Origin: Myxocyprinus asiaticus
Taxonomy: Eukaryota > Chordata > Actinopteri > Cypriniformes > Catostomidae
Assembly: GCF_019703515.2 (NCBI RefSeq)
Contig: NC_059356.1
Location: forward strand, 27,209,197 to 27,273,196
DNA: 64,000 nucleotides
Reading direction: 5' to 3'
Made by a program: the position numbers and the translations under genes. Shown piece after piece: positions 1 to 13,401 of this stretch (position 1 is the first letter of the stretch; every line of letters begins with the position of its first letter). Below the pieces are notes generated by a model that did no database searches, was not told the DNA's origin, and saw nothing but the letters and a program-made list of their open reading frames with translations.

Positions 1-130
1 AAGGAGGAAGTAATGAACAGAAGGGAAGGAAGGAAGGAAGGAAGGAAGGAAGGAAGGAGTGAACAGAAAGGAAGAAATAAAGGAAGGAAGGAGTGAACAG
101 GAAACAAGGAATTAAGGAAGGAAGAAACAG
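1..130. repeat. GGAA-rich simple repeat in cacna1a intron
   Basis: Purine-rich degenerate tract built on GGAA/GGAAGTGAACAG units, with a purer (GGAA)n run near 27-57. It lies in the intron upstream of exon 37a. The rest of the stretch up to the exon shows no exon-like match; exon 36 is not in the window. Confidence 0.85.
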
Positions 131-279
131 GAAACAAGGAGTGAAAGGAGATAATCAGAAGAGAAATAGAGACTGCTGAAGAACAGTAAAATTGAGGTGT
201 GTGAAATGACCAGGCCTAGTCCAGCTGCAGCCAATGAATTTTGGCAACACAAACGGGTGATGAGCAAATAAGAAAATGA

Positions 280-1241
<962 letters not shown>

Positions 1242-1338
1242 TGGCAGAATCAGTTACAGGGATATGTATGAGATGCTCAGGCACATGTGTCCTCCATTAG
1301 GCCTGGGGAAGAAGTGCCCTGCACGGGTTGCCTACAAG
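1242..1338 (+). CDS. cacna1a: cacna1a exon 37b (EF-hand, alternative b)
   Basis: The b version of the same EF-hand segment of CaV2.1. The 97-nt exon encodes [18 protein letters not shown] followed by [14 protein letters not shown]. The acceptor is TTGCCCAG and the donor AAG|GTAGAG. It shares the core [10 protein letters not shown] and RVA-K residues with exon 37a but has YEMLRHM in place of YSLLRVI, the same kind of contrast I recall between human 37b and 37a. Length and phase equal exon 37a, so using either keeps the frame, whereas including both (194 nt) would shift it. The upstream pyrimidine-rich tract (about 1085-1240) is unusually long. Confidence 0.93.
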
Positions 1339-2614
1339 GTAGAGGGCCCCCGAGTGGCCAGCGCTGTGTCTGTACTGTTGGTGTTTTTCTTTTTATTTCC
1401 TCTCCTTCTTTTTCTCCTTCGTTATCTGACGGAGGCCGCTATTGTGATTCTGGTGGCAGGGTCGTGTTTGAGGGTGTTAGACTCAGGCGGGCTCATCCAC
1501 AGGGAAGCGGGAACGGACAAACTTCCCAGCACTTTTGCACCATATGAAGACATACACAAATACCATACACACCATAAACACACTGACACCTCTGTTACAC
1601 ACCCATATAGCTTAAAGTCCAGGTGTTTGAAAATTACAAAAGATGAAACGTGAAGGTAGTTACAGTTAAAAGTTACAGATTTGTTCTTTATGGTCTACAT
1701 TATTAATTATATGTTTACATTAAAGCAAAATGCTTTAATGTACAGCAGTGATGAATCAAAGAATTTCAGGAGTTTCATGATCGTATGATACAACTGAAAC
1801 ACATTTGCTTGCAGGATATTCATATAATCACATACACACATACACTCTCACAAACATGCCCACTTGTGTGTGTGCAGCAGTGGTTGGAAGAGCTGCAGGA
1901 CTTCAGTCCTCCAAGTCCCTCAGCTCTGTGGATGCCGCTCTCTTAGGGACTCTTTCCTCTTTGGACCAGCTCTTTGTCTCTCTCTTTTCATTTATACACA
2001 CACATGCAACAACACACATGTAATTATTGGGTAGTATTAAGGCACAACAATAGAACAAAATACAGCTTTCTCTCAGATAGAGTTATTTTGTCAATGCAGT
2101 TCTAATCTGTTTCCAGCCCCTCCTCTTTACATTCTGCCAATCATATGCATGTCCTGCCTCCAGTGTCACTGGCCCCTCCCACATGTAGGGACACTCCTCC
2201 CCCTTTTTGTGATTACTATTATAGGATTCTTTCTCTTTCTTTCTTTCTCTCTATCTGCCTCTGTCTGTCTGCAACTGTACACTGACATTTCACCCTTTAG
2301 TCAGCTTCTATCTCAGACTGATTAAACAACAGTCAAAAAGAGCAGAAAAGGAGATCAGTGCCCTTAGTTAGACCACGCCACAATTTCTACATCATTTCTC
2401 TTAACAACTCTGTGAGCAGATCTATTTTCTCTTTCTTCTGCCCTGCCCCTTCCTACCCTTCATTTTTCTCTGTCCCATTTGAACACTCTTTTTGTTGTCA
2501 AGTAAAATGTCTTGCTCTACACAGAGTGTTCAGTGATGTCCACTGTTGTAAACTTCCTTTTACCCTGCCAGTTTTTCTGGTGTTAATGGCAGACCAACAG
2601 TTAACCTCCCATTG
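1339..2614 (+). other. intron sequence, no gene seen
   Basis: First part of the 4.4-kb intron between exon 37b and exon 38. It holds T/C-rich segments, short CA-rich stretches near 1540-1580 and 1830-1870, and a TTTC simple repeat near 2229-2262. No open frame resembles a known protein. Confidence 0.6.
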
Positions 2615-3414
2615 TTAAAGGGACAGTTCACCCAAAAATGAAAATTATTTTGTCATCTACTCACCCTCGTTTTATTCAAACCCTTATGAATTACTTTCTT
2701 CTGTGGCTATATTTTCCATCCAATGAAAGTGAATGGTGACAAAGAACTGTCAAGCTCTAAGAATGACAAAAAAGCACAATACATGTATCATAAAAGTAGT
2801 CCATACAACTTGTGTGCTATATTCCAAGTCTTCTGAAGTCATACAATAGCTTTGTGTGAAAAGCAAACTGAAATTCATGTCATTATTCACTAAAAAACTC
2901 CCACTGTATATCTAAAATTTCATTCACATGATCTGAATATTCACGTATTTAGATTTGATGTGTTAGGATCAGCTACAAGACCAATGTTTGGCATAGTTCA
3001 TATCAAATCTGTGAGCCAACGTTTGGCATACTTCATATCAAACCTGGTGTGACACATTTTAATGCACCAAATTAGAAGATGCGCAAATGCAAATTACATT
3101 TTGGAGCTGTGTTGGAGGAAATTTTAGTTAATTGACTTAAATTTATTTTCCTCACACAAAGCTATCGTATGGCTTCAGAAGACTTGGAATGTAGCACATG
3201 AATTGTATGGACCAATTTTAAGCTGCTTTCATTGTGCTTTTTGTCCTTTTTGGAGCTTGCAAGACCCTAGTCACCATTCACTTGCATTATATGGAAAAAA
3301 GCAGTAGGAACATTCTGTTAAACTTCTCCTTTTGTGTCTCCAAAAAACAATTGAGTCATATGGTTATGGAACAACATGAGAATGAATAGACAATGACATT
3401 CTTGGGTATTTAAT
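2615..3414. repeat. foldback MITE, GGGAYAGTTCACCC family
   Basis: Begins TTAAAGGGACAGTTCACCC then AAAAATGAAAAT, and ends in a decayed inverted copy of the same start (ATGAGAATGAATAG, CTTGGGTATTTAA). The interior arms mirror each other: GAAGTCATACAATAGCTTTG at about 2835 is inverted at about 3160. At least five other copies or half copies occur in this window. The family is common in cyprinid genomes; I do not assign a library name. Confidence 0.75.
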
Positions 3415-5010
3415 ATTGGTGTTCTCCAACCTGAGAGCCCCAACCCACATTCCCTGTTCTGCTTATGTCACTTCCTGTCTTATGGGGTTTGTTTTTTCAC
3501 CCTGTATCCTCAGTGGAATAAACAGTGACAACAAACATTGCATTCACCCCCATTCTCCCTGTAACACATTAGGGCCCAAAAACAGGATCACTCTCTAAAG
3601 AATGAACCACCCTTTGTGGTGGTAGGGCTTTCTTTTCTTATATTTTCTCCTTTGGTCCTTAGCTTCCTTCATGTAGTTTTCAAGCTCTTTTCAAATTTGT
3701 TGTCCGCTTTGTTACTGTCTCTGTTTTGTCTTCTCCCCTCCCCATTCGTCACCACCATCTTCTCCATTAATACTCTTTCTGTAAAAGCTGTCAGCCCTAA
3801 ACAAAACACTGCTCCAGTATTCCTATCTGTCAGCCCACTGCTTTTCTCCTTCCCATCTTTAACATTAAAGTACTTCCCTCCAGCTTAATTGTGCAGTAGG
3901 TAGCCGAATCCTCACTGTTACTAGCTCGTCCTCTTCACAACAAAAACTCACAAAACCATCCCCCTTTTTTTTTTCTAGAATGCTGCTCTAACCTAAACCA
4001 ATAGACTGCACCCATCTTTTTGCATTGAGAGACCAGAGAATCTGGATCGAGCACTTGTTTTATCCAGTAGCCCATCTATGATTGAGTCTCAATGACAACA
4101 ACCACTACTAAACCTAAATGAATGAGCTGAAATGAACCAACTAGATGATGCTTTCAGTGTTGGCTGCTCTGTTGCTTGTCCTGTGATGCATGTGACTGCA
4201 TGCTGGGAAAGTGGGAAAGGGAAGGGGTGGGGGGGGCATGTTTGTTCTGGGATGAAGTGGGAGGGGAAAACATCGGGTAACGTGGTTGATTGCATAGCAG
4301 AGGGTGTCACAGTAATAAGAGAAAGCCACATGGTCACAGTTGTGTGAGGTAACATTTAACCCTGTGCAATGCAATTCTGACTTTGTATGTCTTTGAGTAT
4401 GGTCTTTCCCCAGATCAGTGCAAAATGAATTATACTTTAAAACAGTGATGTTTACGCAACATCCATTGTTTTGAACTACTAGTTCATCCACTGGTTTGTG
4501 TTGAACCTGTGAACCTCCTCCCGGAAAAGCTCTTTGACTTGCTCAGATGCAGATAGGAGGCAAAAACAAATGTGATTGGATACAAGATACAAAGTGGATT
4601 CGTAGCATATGCAGTCTCACAGATTCATTGACATCTAGACCAGGGTTTCTCTGACTATAAGTTTGAGTTTGGCTAGTTTAAAATGCCTGCTGATGAACCT
4701 CCGAAAGAGTCCTGGTGGAACTTGTGAGCTTTTCATTCATATTTACCTATAGTCAGTGACATGAAGTGAACAGTTTTACAGTGTATTGTCATTACTGATT
4801 TGGCTCTGTATCACTTACAATGGGTCTCAGTGAGATTTTTGTCCACAATTCAAGAATTGTCTGTGCAAACCCTTAACCCCAGTTTGAGAACCACTGATCT
4901 ACACTTCTGAATCATTTTAATACATTAACATTCACAAAAACACAAATTCCTGCAAACCATTATCAGACAATCTGGCTGCTCCTCTTGTCATATCATGATT
5001 ACCACACTTA
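3415..5010 (+). other. intron sequence, no gene seen
   Basis: Mostly unique-looking intron DNA with pyrimidine-rich stretches at 3630-3760 and a T-run near 3965. No exon of cacna1a is expected here, because exons 37b and 38 join in phase, and none is seen. Confidence 0.55.
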
Positions 5011-5596
5011 GGGGCAGATTCACTAAGAATGAATTACAGCCAGTACATGCGGCATTTTTTTGCACACACTCTCTATGCTGGTTTAGCACCCGATTTATTA
5101 ATGAAATTATGCAGATAAGGCAACTGTTCAAATGTGGCCACAAAATCGCTGCCAAACGTAATTTGCATACACAATTCTGATCTTGTGGTTCAACCGATTC
5201 TGAGCGCTATATAGCGGAGGATGCCGCAGACTGCCGAATTTGACACCCTGCTGGGACTGTACAGCATCACTTTGATCCAGACACCTGGATCATCTCTTAA
5301 ACACACAGAACATGTGCTTGATGACACCAGTTATAATGCTCTTCTCCATCATTTGATGATTATTTGATTCATTACTGCTACTACTCATCTACAATGAGCC
5401 TAATTTACATGGAAAGGAGGCATGTTTGCGTGGAAAAGAATGACATTGACTTCATTTAAATACTCAAGATGCAGCACAATTTCAGTGCTGACTGCACCTG
5501 CTAAAATAGATTTTGAGTGGTTAGTGAATAAGACGCAGGTTTTTGCGCTGAAATACCATGCACACAAGTGGCACAACTGTTTAGTGAATCTGCCCC
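5011..5596. mobile_element. Harbinger-like MITE with TTA target duplication
   Basis: Inverted termini GGGGCAGATTCACTAA (left) and TTAGTGAATCTGCCCC (right) bound a 586-bp element flanked on both sides by TTA (5008-5010 and 5597-5599). Three-base TWA duplications are typical of PIF/Harbinger elements. No transposase frame is present, so it is non-autonomous. A diverged relative lies at about 8674-8850. Confidence 0.72.
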
Positions 5597-5757
5597 TTAG
5601 ACATCTCTATATGAATTCTTGCACTGAGTACCAAAGGTCACAGAGCTAACCCTCAAACTCCCTCCCACCTTCCCCTCCCTTTCCCTCTCGCACACCAAAA
5701 GCACACCCGACCCGGAGGTTCAAAGCACACATACATCTCAATGGCCCTCTTCACTAA

Positions 5758-5970
<213 letters not shown>

Positions 5971-5976
5971 TAAATA

Positions 5977-7550
5977 CAGGCGCATCTCAATAAATTAGAA
6001 TGTCATGGAAAAGTTCATTTATTTCAGTAATTCAACTCAAATTGTGAAACTCGTGTATTAAATAAATTCAATGCACATAGACTGAAGTAGTTTAAGTCTT
6101 TGGTTCTTTTAATTGTGATGATTTTGGCTCACATTTAACAAAAACCCACCAATTCACTATCTCAAAAAATTAGAATATGGTGACATGCCAATCAGCTAAT
6201 CGACTCAAAACACCTGCAAAGGTTTCCTGAGCCTTCAAAATGGTCTCTCAGTTTGGTTCACTAGGCTACACAATCATGGGGAAGACTGCTGATCTGACAG
6301 TTGTCCAGAAGACAATCATTGACACCCTTCACAAGGAGGGTAAGCCACAAACATTCATTGCCAAAGAAGCTGGCTGTTCACAGAGTGCTGTATCCAAGCA
6401 TGTTAACAGAAAGTTGAGTGGAAGGAAAAAGTGTGGAAGAAAAAGATGCACAACCAACCGAGAGAACCGCAGCCTTATGATTGTCAAGCAAAATCGATTC
6501 AAGAATTTGGGTGAACTTCACAAGGAATGGACTGAGGCTGGGGTCAAGGCATCAAGACACAGACATGTCAAGGAATTTGGCTACAGTTGTCGTATTCCTC
6601 TTGTTAAGCCACTCCTGAACCACAGACAACGTCAGAGGCGTCTTACCTGGGCTAAGGAGAAGAAGAACTGGACTGTTGCCCAGTGGTCCAAAGTCCTCTT
6701 TTCAGATGAGAGCAAGTTTTGTATTTCATTTGGAAACCAAGGTCCTAGAGTCTGGAGGAAGGGTGGAGAAGCTCATAGCCCAAGTTGCTTGAAGTCCAGC
6801 GTTAAGTTTCCACAGTCTGTGATGATTTGGGGTGCAATGTCATCTGCTGGTGTTGGTCCATTGTGTTTTTTGAAAACCAAAGTCACTGCACCCGTTTACC
6901 AAGACATTTTGGAGCACTTCATGCTTCCTTCTGCTGACCAGCTTTTTAAAGATGCTGATTTCATTTTCCAGCAGGATTTGGCACCTGCCCACACTGCCAA
7001 AAGCACCAAAAGTTGGTTAAATGACCATGGTGTTGGTGTGCTTGACTGGCCAGCAAACTCACCAGACCTGAACCCCATAGAGAATCTATGGGGTATTGTC
7101 AAGAGGAAAATGAGAAACAAGAGACCAAAAAATGCAGATGAGCTGAAGGCCACTGTCAAAGAAACCTGGGCTTCCATACCACCTCAGCAGTGCCACAAAC
7201 TGATCACCTCCATGCCACGCCGAATTGAGGCAGTAATTAAAGCAAAAGGAGCCCCTACCAAGTATTGAGTACATATACAGTAAATGAACATACTTTCCAG
7301 AAGGCCAACAATTCACTAAAAATGTTTTTTTTTTATTGGTCTTATGATGTATTCTAATTTTTTGAGATAGTGAATTGGTGGGTTTTTGTTAAATGTGAGC
7401 CAAAATCATCACAATTAAAAGAACCAAAGACTTAAACTACTTCAGTCTGTGTGCATTGAATTTATTTAATACACGAGTTTCACAATTTGAGTTGAATTAC
7501 TGAAATAAATGAACTTTTCCATGACATTCTAATTTATTGAGATGCACCTG
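5977..7550 (+). mobile_element. Tc1-like DD34E transposon, copy 1 (apparently intact)
   Basis: A 1574-bp element flanked by TA dinucleotides (5975-5976 and 7551-7552), lying in the intron between exons 38 and 39. The termini CAGGCGCATCTCAATAAATT and AATTTATTGAGATGCACCTG are inverted, and the inverted repeats extend about 200 bp inward, with shared blocks such as TTTAAGTCTTTGGTTCTTTT, as in long-TIR Tc1 elements. It carries an uninterrupted transposase frame. A near-identical copy lies inverted at 30767-32338. Confidence 0.93.
6240..7268 (+). CDS. Tc1/mariner transposase (DD34E), copy 1
   Basis: A 342-residue transposase for cut-and-paste movement of the surrounding Tc1 element. Residues 13-60 form a paired-like helix-turn-helix (IAKEAGCSQSAVSKHV), followed by a basic GRKKCGRKR linker. 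The DDE domain shows D156 (FSDESKF), D246 (FQQDLAPAH) and E281 (NPIENLWG), with 34 residues between the second D and E. Length is normal for Tc1 transposases. The true start may be the in-frame ATG at 6276 (MGKTADL), the usual Tc1 start. There are no internal stops or frameshifts, so the product could be active. It is read in the same direction as cacna1a but belongs to the element, not the host gene. Confidence 0.93.
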   Translation: MVSQFGSLGYTIMGKTADLTVVQKTIIDTLHKEGKPQTFIAKEAGCSQSAVSKHVNRKLSGRKKCGRKRCTTNRENRSLMIVKQNRFKNLGELHKEWTEAGVKASRHRHVKEFGYSCRIPLVKPLLNHRQRQRRLTWAKEKKNWTVAQWSKVLFSDESKFCISFGNQGPRVWRKGGEAHSPSCLKSSVKFPQSVMIWGAMSSAGVGPLCFLKTKVTAPVYQDILEHFMLPSADQLFKDADFIFQQDLAPAHTAKSTKSWLNDHGVGVLDWPANSPDLNPIENLWGIVKRKMRNKRPKNADELKATVKETWASIPPQQCHKLITSMPRRIEAVIKAKGAPTKY

Positions 7551-7571
7551 TATTTATCTATCTGGATGGTA

Positions 7572-7997
7572 CACTACATGGCCAAAAGGACATGGACACC
7601 CAAACACCACACCCATACGTGCTTGTTGAACATTTAATTTCAAATCCATTGCCATTAATAGAGAGTTGGTCCTCATTTTGCTGCTGTAACAGCTTCCACT
7701 CTTCTAGGAAGGATTTCTACTAGATGTTGGGACAGGAAATGGTTGCAGGGGTTTGCTCCCATTCAGACACAAGAGCATCAGTGAGGTCAGGCACTAATGT
7801 TGGGTGATGAGGCCTGATCTGCAATCAACATTAAATTAATCCCAAAGGTGTTTAGGTCTGGGCTTTCAGCAGGCCAGTCAAGTCCTTCCACACAAAGCAT
7901 CCTTTAAAAAAAAAATAATAATAATAAAAAATATATACAGTATATATATTCATGCATAAAACCAAGCATGCAGCAATGTAATCTCCTTGGATAAAAA

Positions 7998-8073
<76 letters not shown>

Positions 8074-8204
8074 TTATTTATTTTTTTTTTTTTTTTTTGT
8101 CCAAGGAGATTGCATTGCTGCATGCTTGGTTTTATGCACGTGTTAATAATGGGTGTAACTGAAATAGCCAAAAGAGGGTGTCCATATACTTTCAGCCATT
8201 TAAT
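7572..8204. mobile_element. decayed Tc1-like element with central TA repeat
   Basis: The left terminus CACTACATGGCCAAAAGG and the right TATACTTTCAGCCATTTAA are a degraded inverted pair. The left interior (7640-7900) resembles the antisense of a Tc1 transposase (CAGGCCAGTCAAGTCCTTCC). The remainder is deleted and replaced by a hairpin around a TA microsatellite. No intact frame remains. Confidence 0.65.
7951..8140. repeat. large inverted repeat around (TA)n
   Basis: The left arm 7951-7991 (CATGCATAAAACCAAGCATG onward to CTCCTTGG) is repeated inverted at 8101-8140 (CCAAGGAGATTGCATTGCTG onward). Between them lie an A-run, about 32 TA units (8006-8070) and a T-run, so nearly the whole 190 bp can pair with itself. 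Confidence 0.85.
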
Positions 8205-8281
8205 ATCTCTGCCTAAAGTGGTTTAGATGTGCACAGTACATTTACGTAAGGTTGGATTCCACATTGTTCAGACCTTAATGA

Positions 8282-8587
<306 letters not shown>

Positions 8588-8673
8588 TAACCCTCAGTGT
8601 AGAGTCACTTTAGAACACTAGAACCTTCTAGATATATACCACACATTAAGACTGCAGACTGATCACAGAGGAG

Positions 8674-8850
8674 GGAATTCACCGAGAATTAACTGTACCC
8701 ACTGAAAGCGTGACAAAAAAAGTGTTTACTTGCACGCATTGCCTGCGTTGTGTTAGCACCTGATTTACTTCAGCAATTCTGTAAATTAGGTAGTGGGGTA
8801 AACATTCCCACATAATTAATGGTGATCGCAATTTGTGATCGCAAATGTTT
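8674..8850. repeat. diverged fragment related to the 5011-5596 MITE
   Basis: The order of recognisable blocks (AATTCACCGAGAAT, a T- or A-run followed by TTGCACGCA, GTTAGCACCTGATTTA) parallels the 5011-5596 element (GATTCACTAAGAAT, TTTTTTGCACACA, GTTTAGCACCCGATTTA). No terminal repeat pair or target duplication is clear. Confidence 0.5.
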
Positions 8851-9113
8851 AAATGAATGCCAGGCCTACAGTATACATGGAGATGTGGCAAAACTATGGC
8901 TAAACAAAGACATTGGAAATTCAAGATACTTTCAAGGTTGAAACAAATTCTGTATTCAAACAAATTCCATAAATCCTCATTTATTTACAAAATTCAGATT
9001 CACATTTAAATTATTTTTAATCCTCTTTGGTGAAAAGACCTTATTGAGTTGACTTGGTTCCGCACCACGGACAGCTACCATAACACCACCTTGCCAGCCA
9101 GGGAAAGGTGTAT

Positions 9114-9603
9114 GACCCTGTTTACACCTGGTATTAAGATGTGTTTTTGGTGATCCGATCACATGTGGTTAGCACTAAATACAGGCGTAAACAGGGTCTA
9201 AAACCTTATTAAAAGGAAATAACCATCCAATTTGAAAATTTAAAAAAGCAGATACAAACACAAACATGAGAACTTCAGTGTGTCTGAAATCAACATGCAT
9301 GGACACTTATTAGAAGCATGAACATCTGCAGCTCAGGTTAATACAGGTAATCCACAAAATAACGGACAATTCTGCCCCAAATGTTCCGATTAAATTTCAG
9401 ATGCATCTTGGGAAATAGCGGGCTATTTTTTTCGCACTTTCTTTGTCTTTTCTGACTTTATTGCGGTTTATTATCATGCAGTAACGCACTGACAGTGATT
9501 GATGTATGTCGTCATGACCAAGTGTAAACAGTGATGGGTCCCACCTGTCCACATGTGATTGGATCACCCGAGACGCATCTTAATACCAGGTGGAAACGAG
9601 GTC
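9114..9603. repeat. foldback MITE, CTGTTTACACCTGGTATTAAG family
   Basis: The left end GACCCTGTTTACACCTGGTA is matched by an inverted right end TACCAGGTGGAAACGAGGTC. Just inside both ends lie CACATGTG and GATCC/GGATCA blocks in mirrored order. About 490 bp, no coding frame. Confidence 0.75.
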
Positions 9604-9609
9604 TATATG

Positions 9610-9743
9610 TAAGGGATAATGTACAGTCAGTCAGTTGTTATCGCAAAATAAACCCCAAAAGGGTGAGCAGGATCAGGTCTTGTATCATCCTGAAGGAGTT
9701 TATTTCATGATAACAACTTGCTGACTGTACATTATCCTGCTTA
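9610..9743. repeat. short palindromic MITE
   Basis: GGATAATGTACAGTCAGTCA at the left and TTGCTGACTGTACATTATCC at the right are inverted copies. The arms continue through GTTGTTATC/GATAACAAC and AATAAAC/GTTTATT, giving an almost perfect 130-bp hairpin directly next to the 9114-9603 MITE. Confidence 0.8.
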
Positions 9744-11075
9744 TTACACAGCTACTATGCAAATAAATATATAAATGGACATAAAATATAGAAATTATGT
9801 AATTATATGGGAATAAATAAATAGCTGAACGGCTGTTAGCGTTTTGCATCTGAGTTCTGTTTGATGATTACTTTGTTAAAATGATCATCTGACTCCTCAT
9901 TATTCAGCCTATTACAAGGCTACTTACCAAATAAATAAATAAATGGACATAAAACATTGATTTGGGCTAAAATTATTTTATTAGCTTACTTGTAGAGATC
10001 ACAGAGTCATCCGAGATGCAGTAAATCAGAGCAATCAGAATCTAGTATTCCAGAGCGCCGTGTAATAAAACTATGTCTACAGTGATTTGAAAGACTGAAA
10101 ATGATGACAGTTAGAATGTAATTAAGTTTAATGAAACACTTATACAGCAAATTTATTACTGATACAAAAAAAACAAACAAAAAAAAACTCCCAGCTCACT
10201 GTGCCTGAGATCAGGGGGTGCTTTACTATAGATCAACACTCTATAGATGTCTTTTCACTCCAGGGGTTTATCAGATTCCTGACAATATGTACATAAATCA
10301 GTGTTATTTAATAAATATTTTATTGCATCAAAAATATGCTACCCATGAGATGTATGTGCTAGCTTGCTTGTGAGACATGTCAAAAACATGTTAAATGCTA
10401 AGTATCATGGTAAAATAGCATGATATAATGATAAAGGCAAAAAAGGTTTTTGGCAAAACCATGAGCTAGTAATATGCAGAATGTTTAAGTTGAGTTTGCA
10501 TTAAGCATGTAACAATTCAGAACTGTATTGTTTGATGCTAATTCTATCTTCGTTGTTCTGTGCAGAACCTATACAGAGGTGGTGACCATGGCTTATAAAC
10601 ACCACTAAGCATGGCATGTAAACCTAGTCTGAAGTTACTCTTTAGTAGTCTCACCTCAGAAAACTGCAGAGACAGGTTTAAATGGTTATATTCTTAGGCT
10701 TGTTTGCCTATATTATGCTGTAGTTTGCTTTCTGATTTGTATGAGATAGAAGGAAAATTGCAAGCATGATGCATCTGAGCATCTGAAGGTAAATTTAAAC
10801 AAATTATATAGATGAGGTAATGGCCATTAATCCATACAGTACTAAAAAACATTGATAATATAGTATGTAAAAGACCAGCCTTTAACTTTTTATCAGTCTG
10901 CTTGTGAAAAGACCATTGGCTCTTTGTGTGTCGATTTAACACTCTTGGTGTATGCATGAGAGTTTGTGCATATCCGTTTGTCGTGTGCATGGTCCGTCCT
11001 CACTCCCATCCCCCTCGCTCAGGGTCCATCTCACCTTATCTAATCGTGCAGGGTAACTTGTCCTTTTCTCAGCAG
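9744..11075 (+). other. intron sequence before exon 40, no gene seen
   Basis: AT-rich intron DNA with short A-runs and AAATAAAT stretches near 9760-9960. Nothing coding or clearly repetitive was recognised up to the exon 40 acceptor. Confidence 0.5.
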
Positions 11076-11176
11076 CGACAGACCTGACAGTGGGAAAGAT
11101 CTATGCTGCCATGATGATCATGGAGTACTATCGGCAAAGTAAAGCCAAAAGGACACAAGCAGTCCACGATGAGCAG
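11076..11176 (+). CDS. cacna1a: cacna1a exon 40 (IQ domain)
   Basis: The 101-nt exon encodes [20 protein letters not shown] followed by [13 protein letters not shown]. The [11 protein letters not shown] segment is the IQ-like calmodulin-binding helix of CaV2.1, which mediates calcium-dependent regulation and binds the EF-hand region functionally. The acceptor region reads CTCAGCAG, a NAGNAG site. Using the second AG gives HKSTDLT, the family sequence, while using the first (exon start 11073) adds one Ala. The donor GAGCAG|GTATGT is strong. Phase: two bases complete the Ser codon split from exon 39, and the exon ends in phase 0. Confidence 0.95.
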
Positions 11177-11783
11177 GTATGTACTTTGTCTCACCCTCTC
11201 TTCTCCACTCAGTCCGCAATGAGCTGTGACAAACACGTCAAACTGCTGAGTTTGCTGTGTAGAGACATTTGTACTCTGAGGCTGACATGCACAGCATATA
11301 GTTAGCATGCCTATGGCAAAATATATGGTTTAAAGAACATAATTTATGTTTAATACTGAGGCATTATTGAGAAACTCGACTATCTCCCCATCAACTAAAA
11401 TATCTCATCAGACTGAGCATAATTTCCAAAAAATAACATGTGCTGTCACAGTTTTCTGTGGAACCTGAGAATAAGCTGTCAGATTTGTCATTGTGGACTA
11501 TGAAGCCTCTGCCAGCAATAACCTTCTTTGTACTTTAGTCTTCCTATAGATACATCTGGTTCCTATTACTTTGCCCTTAACCCTTCACCATAATAATTTG
11601 GATTCTTTTGCATTGCCAAGCTGTGGCCAGATATTGATACCATCTTATAATATTGCTATTTAGCTGAACCATTTAACATATAGTCCTATATCCACAATTA
11701 CACAATCTCTGCTTGATGAAATGTAACATTTATCCAAGATGAAGAGATCAGGAGTGAGGAAACGGCGCTGACGAATGGAATTA

Positions 11784-11850
11784 AAGGTGAAGCGCGTAAT
11801 TTCTATGCTACTAGCGGTACCAAGCAAGTTTCCTAAATACTCCCCTCGTC
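11784..11850. repeat. fragment of the GTGAAGTGTGTAATTTCT repeat
   Basis: AAAGGTGAAGCGCGTAATTT followed by CTATGCTACTAGCG closely matches copies at 59633, 63315 and the split copy around 25608/26538. It looks like the 5' part of a dispersed SINE- or MITE-like repeat. Confidence 0.55.
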
Positions 11851-12667
11851 TTGCACTGGCTTTCAGGACTGAGTTGACTGTACAATGTATTTGTTGACAT
11901 TTGAAACAAGGAATAAAGTAAAATGTCATCTAAGCCCATTAATATTTGATTTGTGAATTTAAAGTCATTTTAGTTTGTTTCTTCAGTTAGTACTCATCTA
12001 TGACGACTCCTTTTGCTAAATGAATAATGATAAATAAAATACAGTGCACTTCATTTCTGCAAATCTTTTTTCTCTGTAATACATCACAATTTAAGGAATA
12101 CACCACACAAACCCAGCATGACATCAATTAAATCCTGCCACAATGCTGGATGTGCTACCTATAGGGCTTTATTTCAGTGCATTAGGGTGGACATCTAATC
12201 TCACAACTCTTCTCTTGAAGAGATCTGGGCTTAAAACCATAACCCAAAGTTTTAAACATTGAAATAATATCCTTTATGTGGTATAATTTTAAAGGAGAGA
12301 GAAAAACCTGGAATGTTTTTTAAGATGCTGCCACTTAAAGGGTTTTTACAATGCATTGCACGAGTGCTTTCTACCAGATAAACCTCTAAATTCATAATTA
12401 ATGACAAACCTATTGATTTAATTAATCCCTTATTTTATAAAGTGGGTTCTATTGAAAGTCACTCACAGTAGGTTGCTTAATATTTCAATATGTCTGATGG
12501 GCTGGTTTAATTATTTCCATTCATTCTTCTAAGGGACAAACATAATAATGTGTGTCCTACAGTAAAGTAATCCCAGCAGTTCAACAACTGTTAAAGGGAT
12601 AGTTCACCCAAAAATGAAAATTCTCTCATCCTTTACTCAACTTCATGCCATCCCAGATGTGTACAAC

Positions 12668-13368
12668 TGTGATGAGGAGGAGGGCGTGGCCGGGCCGAGA
12701 GGATGCACGCCCGGGACTGAGTTGCCCAATCAGCGGGAAAAGGATAAAAGAGCCGGGGACGCCAGATAGAGAGAGAGAGACGCACGCGGCCGCTCTGTGT
12801 GTGTTTATGTTGCTGTGTTTACAGTTTGATGTTCTGTCTAATTAAAGATTTGTCGATTGTTAATTCGGTTCCCGCATCCTCCTTTCCCGAACTGTTACAC
12901 TCCTTGATCCCTCTTCCGCTGATTGGGCAACTCAGCACCGGGCGTGCATCCTCTAAGGAGTTGCCCCTTCGGCCATTCCATCGCCAGCTGGACTTCCCCG
13001 CCTCCTGGGAACCTGGGTAGGAAGAAGGGAGGGAGAGAGGAGAGGGAAAGAGAGCAGGAGAGACAGAGAAAGAGAGAGGGGGAGAGAGAGAAAAGAAAAG
13101 TCTCTTCTACGGCTCCCCTGGCAGATGGCAACAGTTCTTCCGCTTCCTGGCGGACGGCAGCGGCTCCTCCGCCTCCTGGCGGATGGAAACAGCAAGTTCT
13201 CCTGGACAGCGTGCTCTTCCTCCTTTCCCGGGTTTCGGCACCAGTGTAACAGTTCAGGAAAGGAGGATGCGGGAGCCAAATCCACATTCAATAAGAATTT
13301 AATTAGAACACAACATCAAACTGAAAACACAACAACATAAACACACACACAGAGAGCGGCCGTGTGCA

Positions 13369-13401
<33 letters not shown>

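Noticed and set aside
7987..8226. Tyr-Ile repeat ORF
   Set aside because: Pure translation of the (TA)n microsatellite; the same applies to 43197-43676.
12895..13340. Several 70-130-residue ORFs
   Set aside because: They lie in the GC-rich, GA-rich LTR-like palindrome and show only low-complexity Arg/Glu/Ser composition, no domain.
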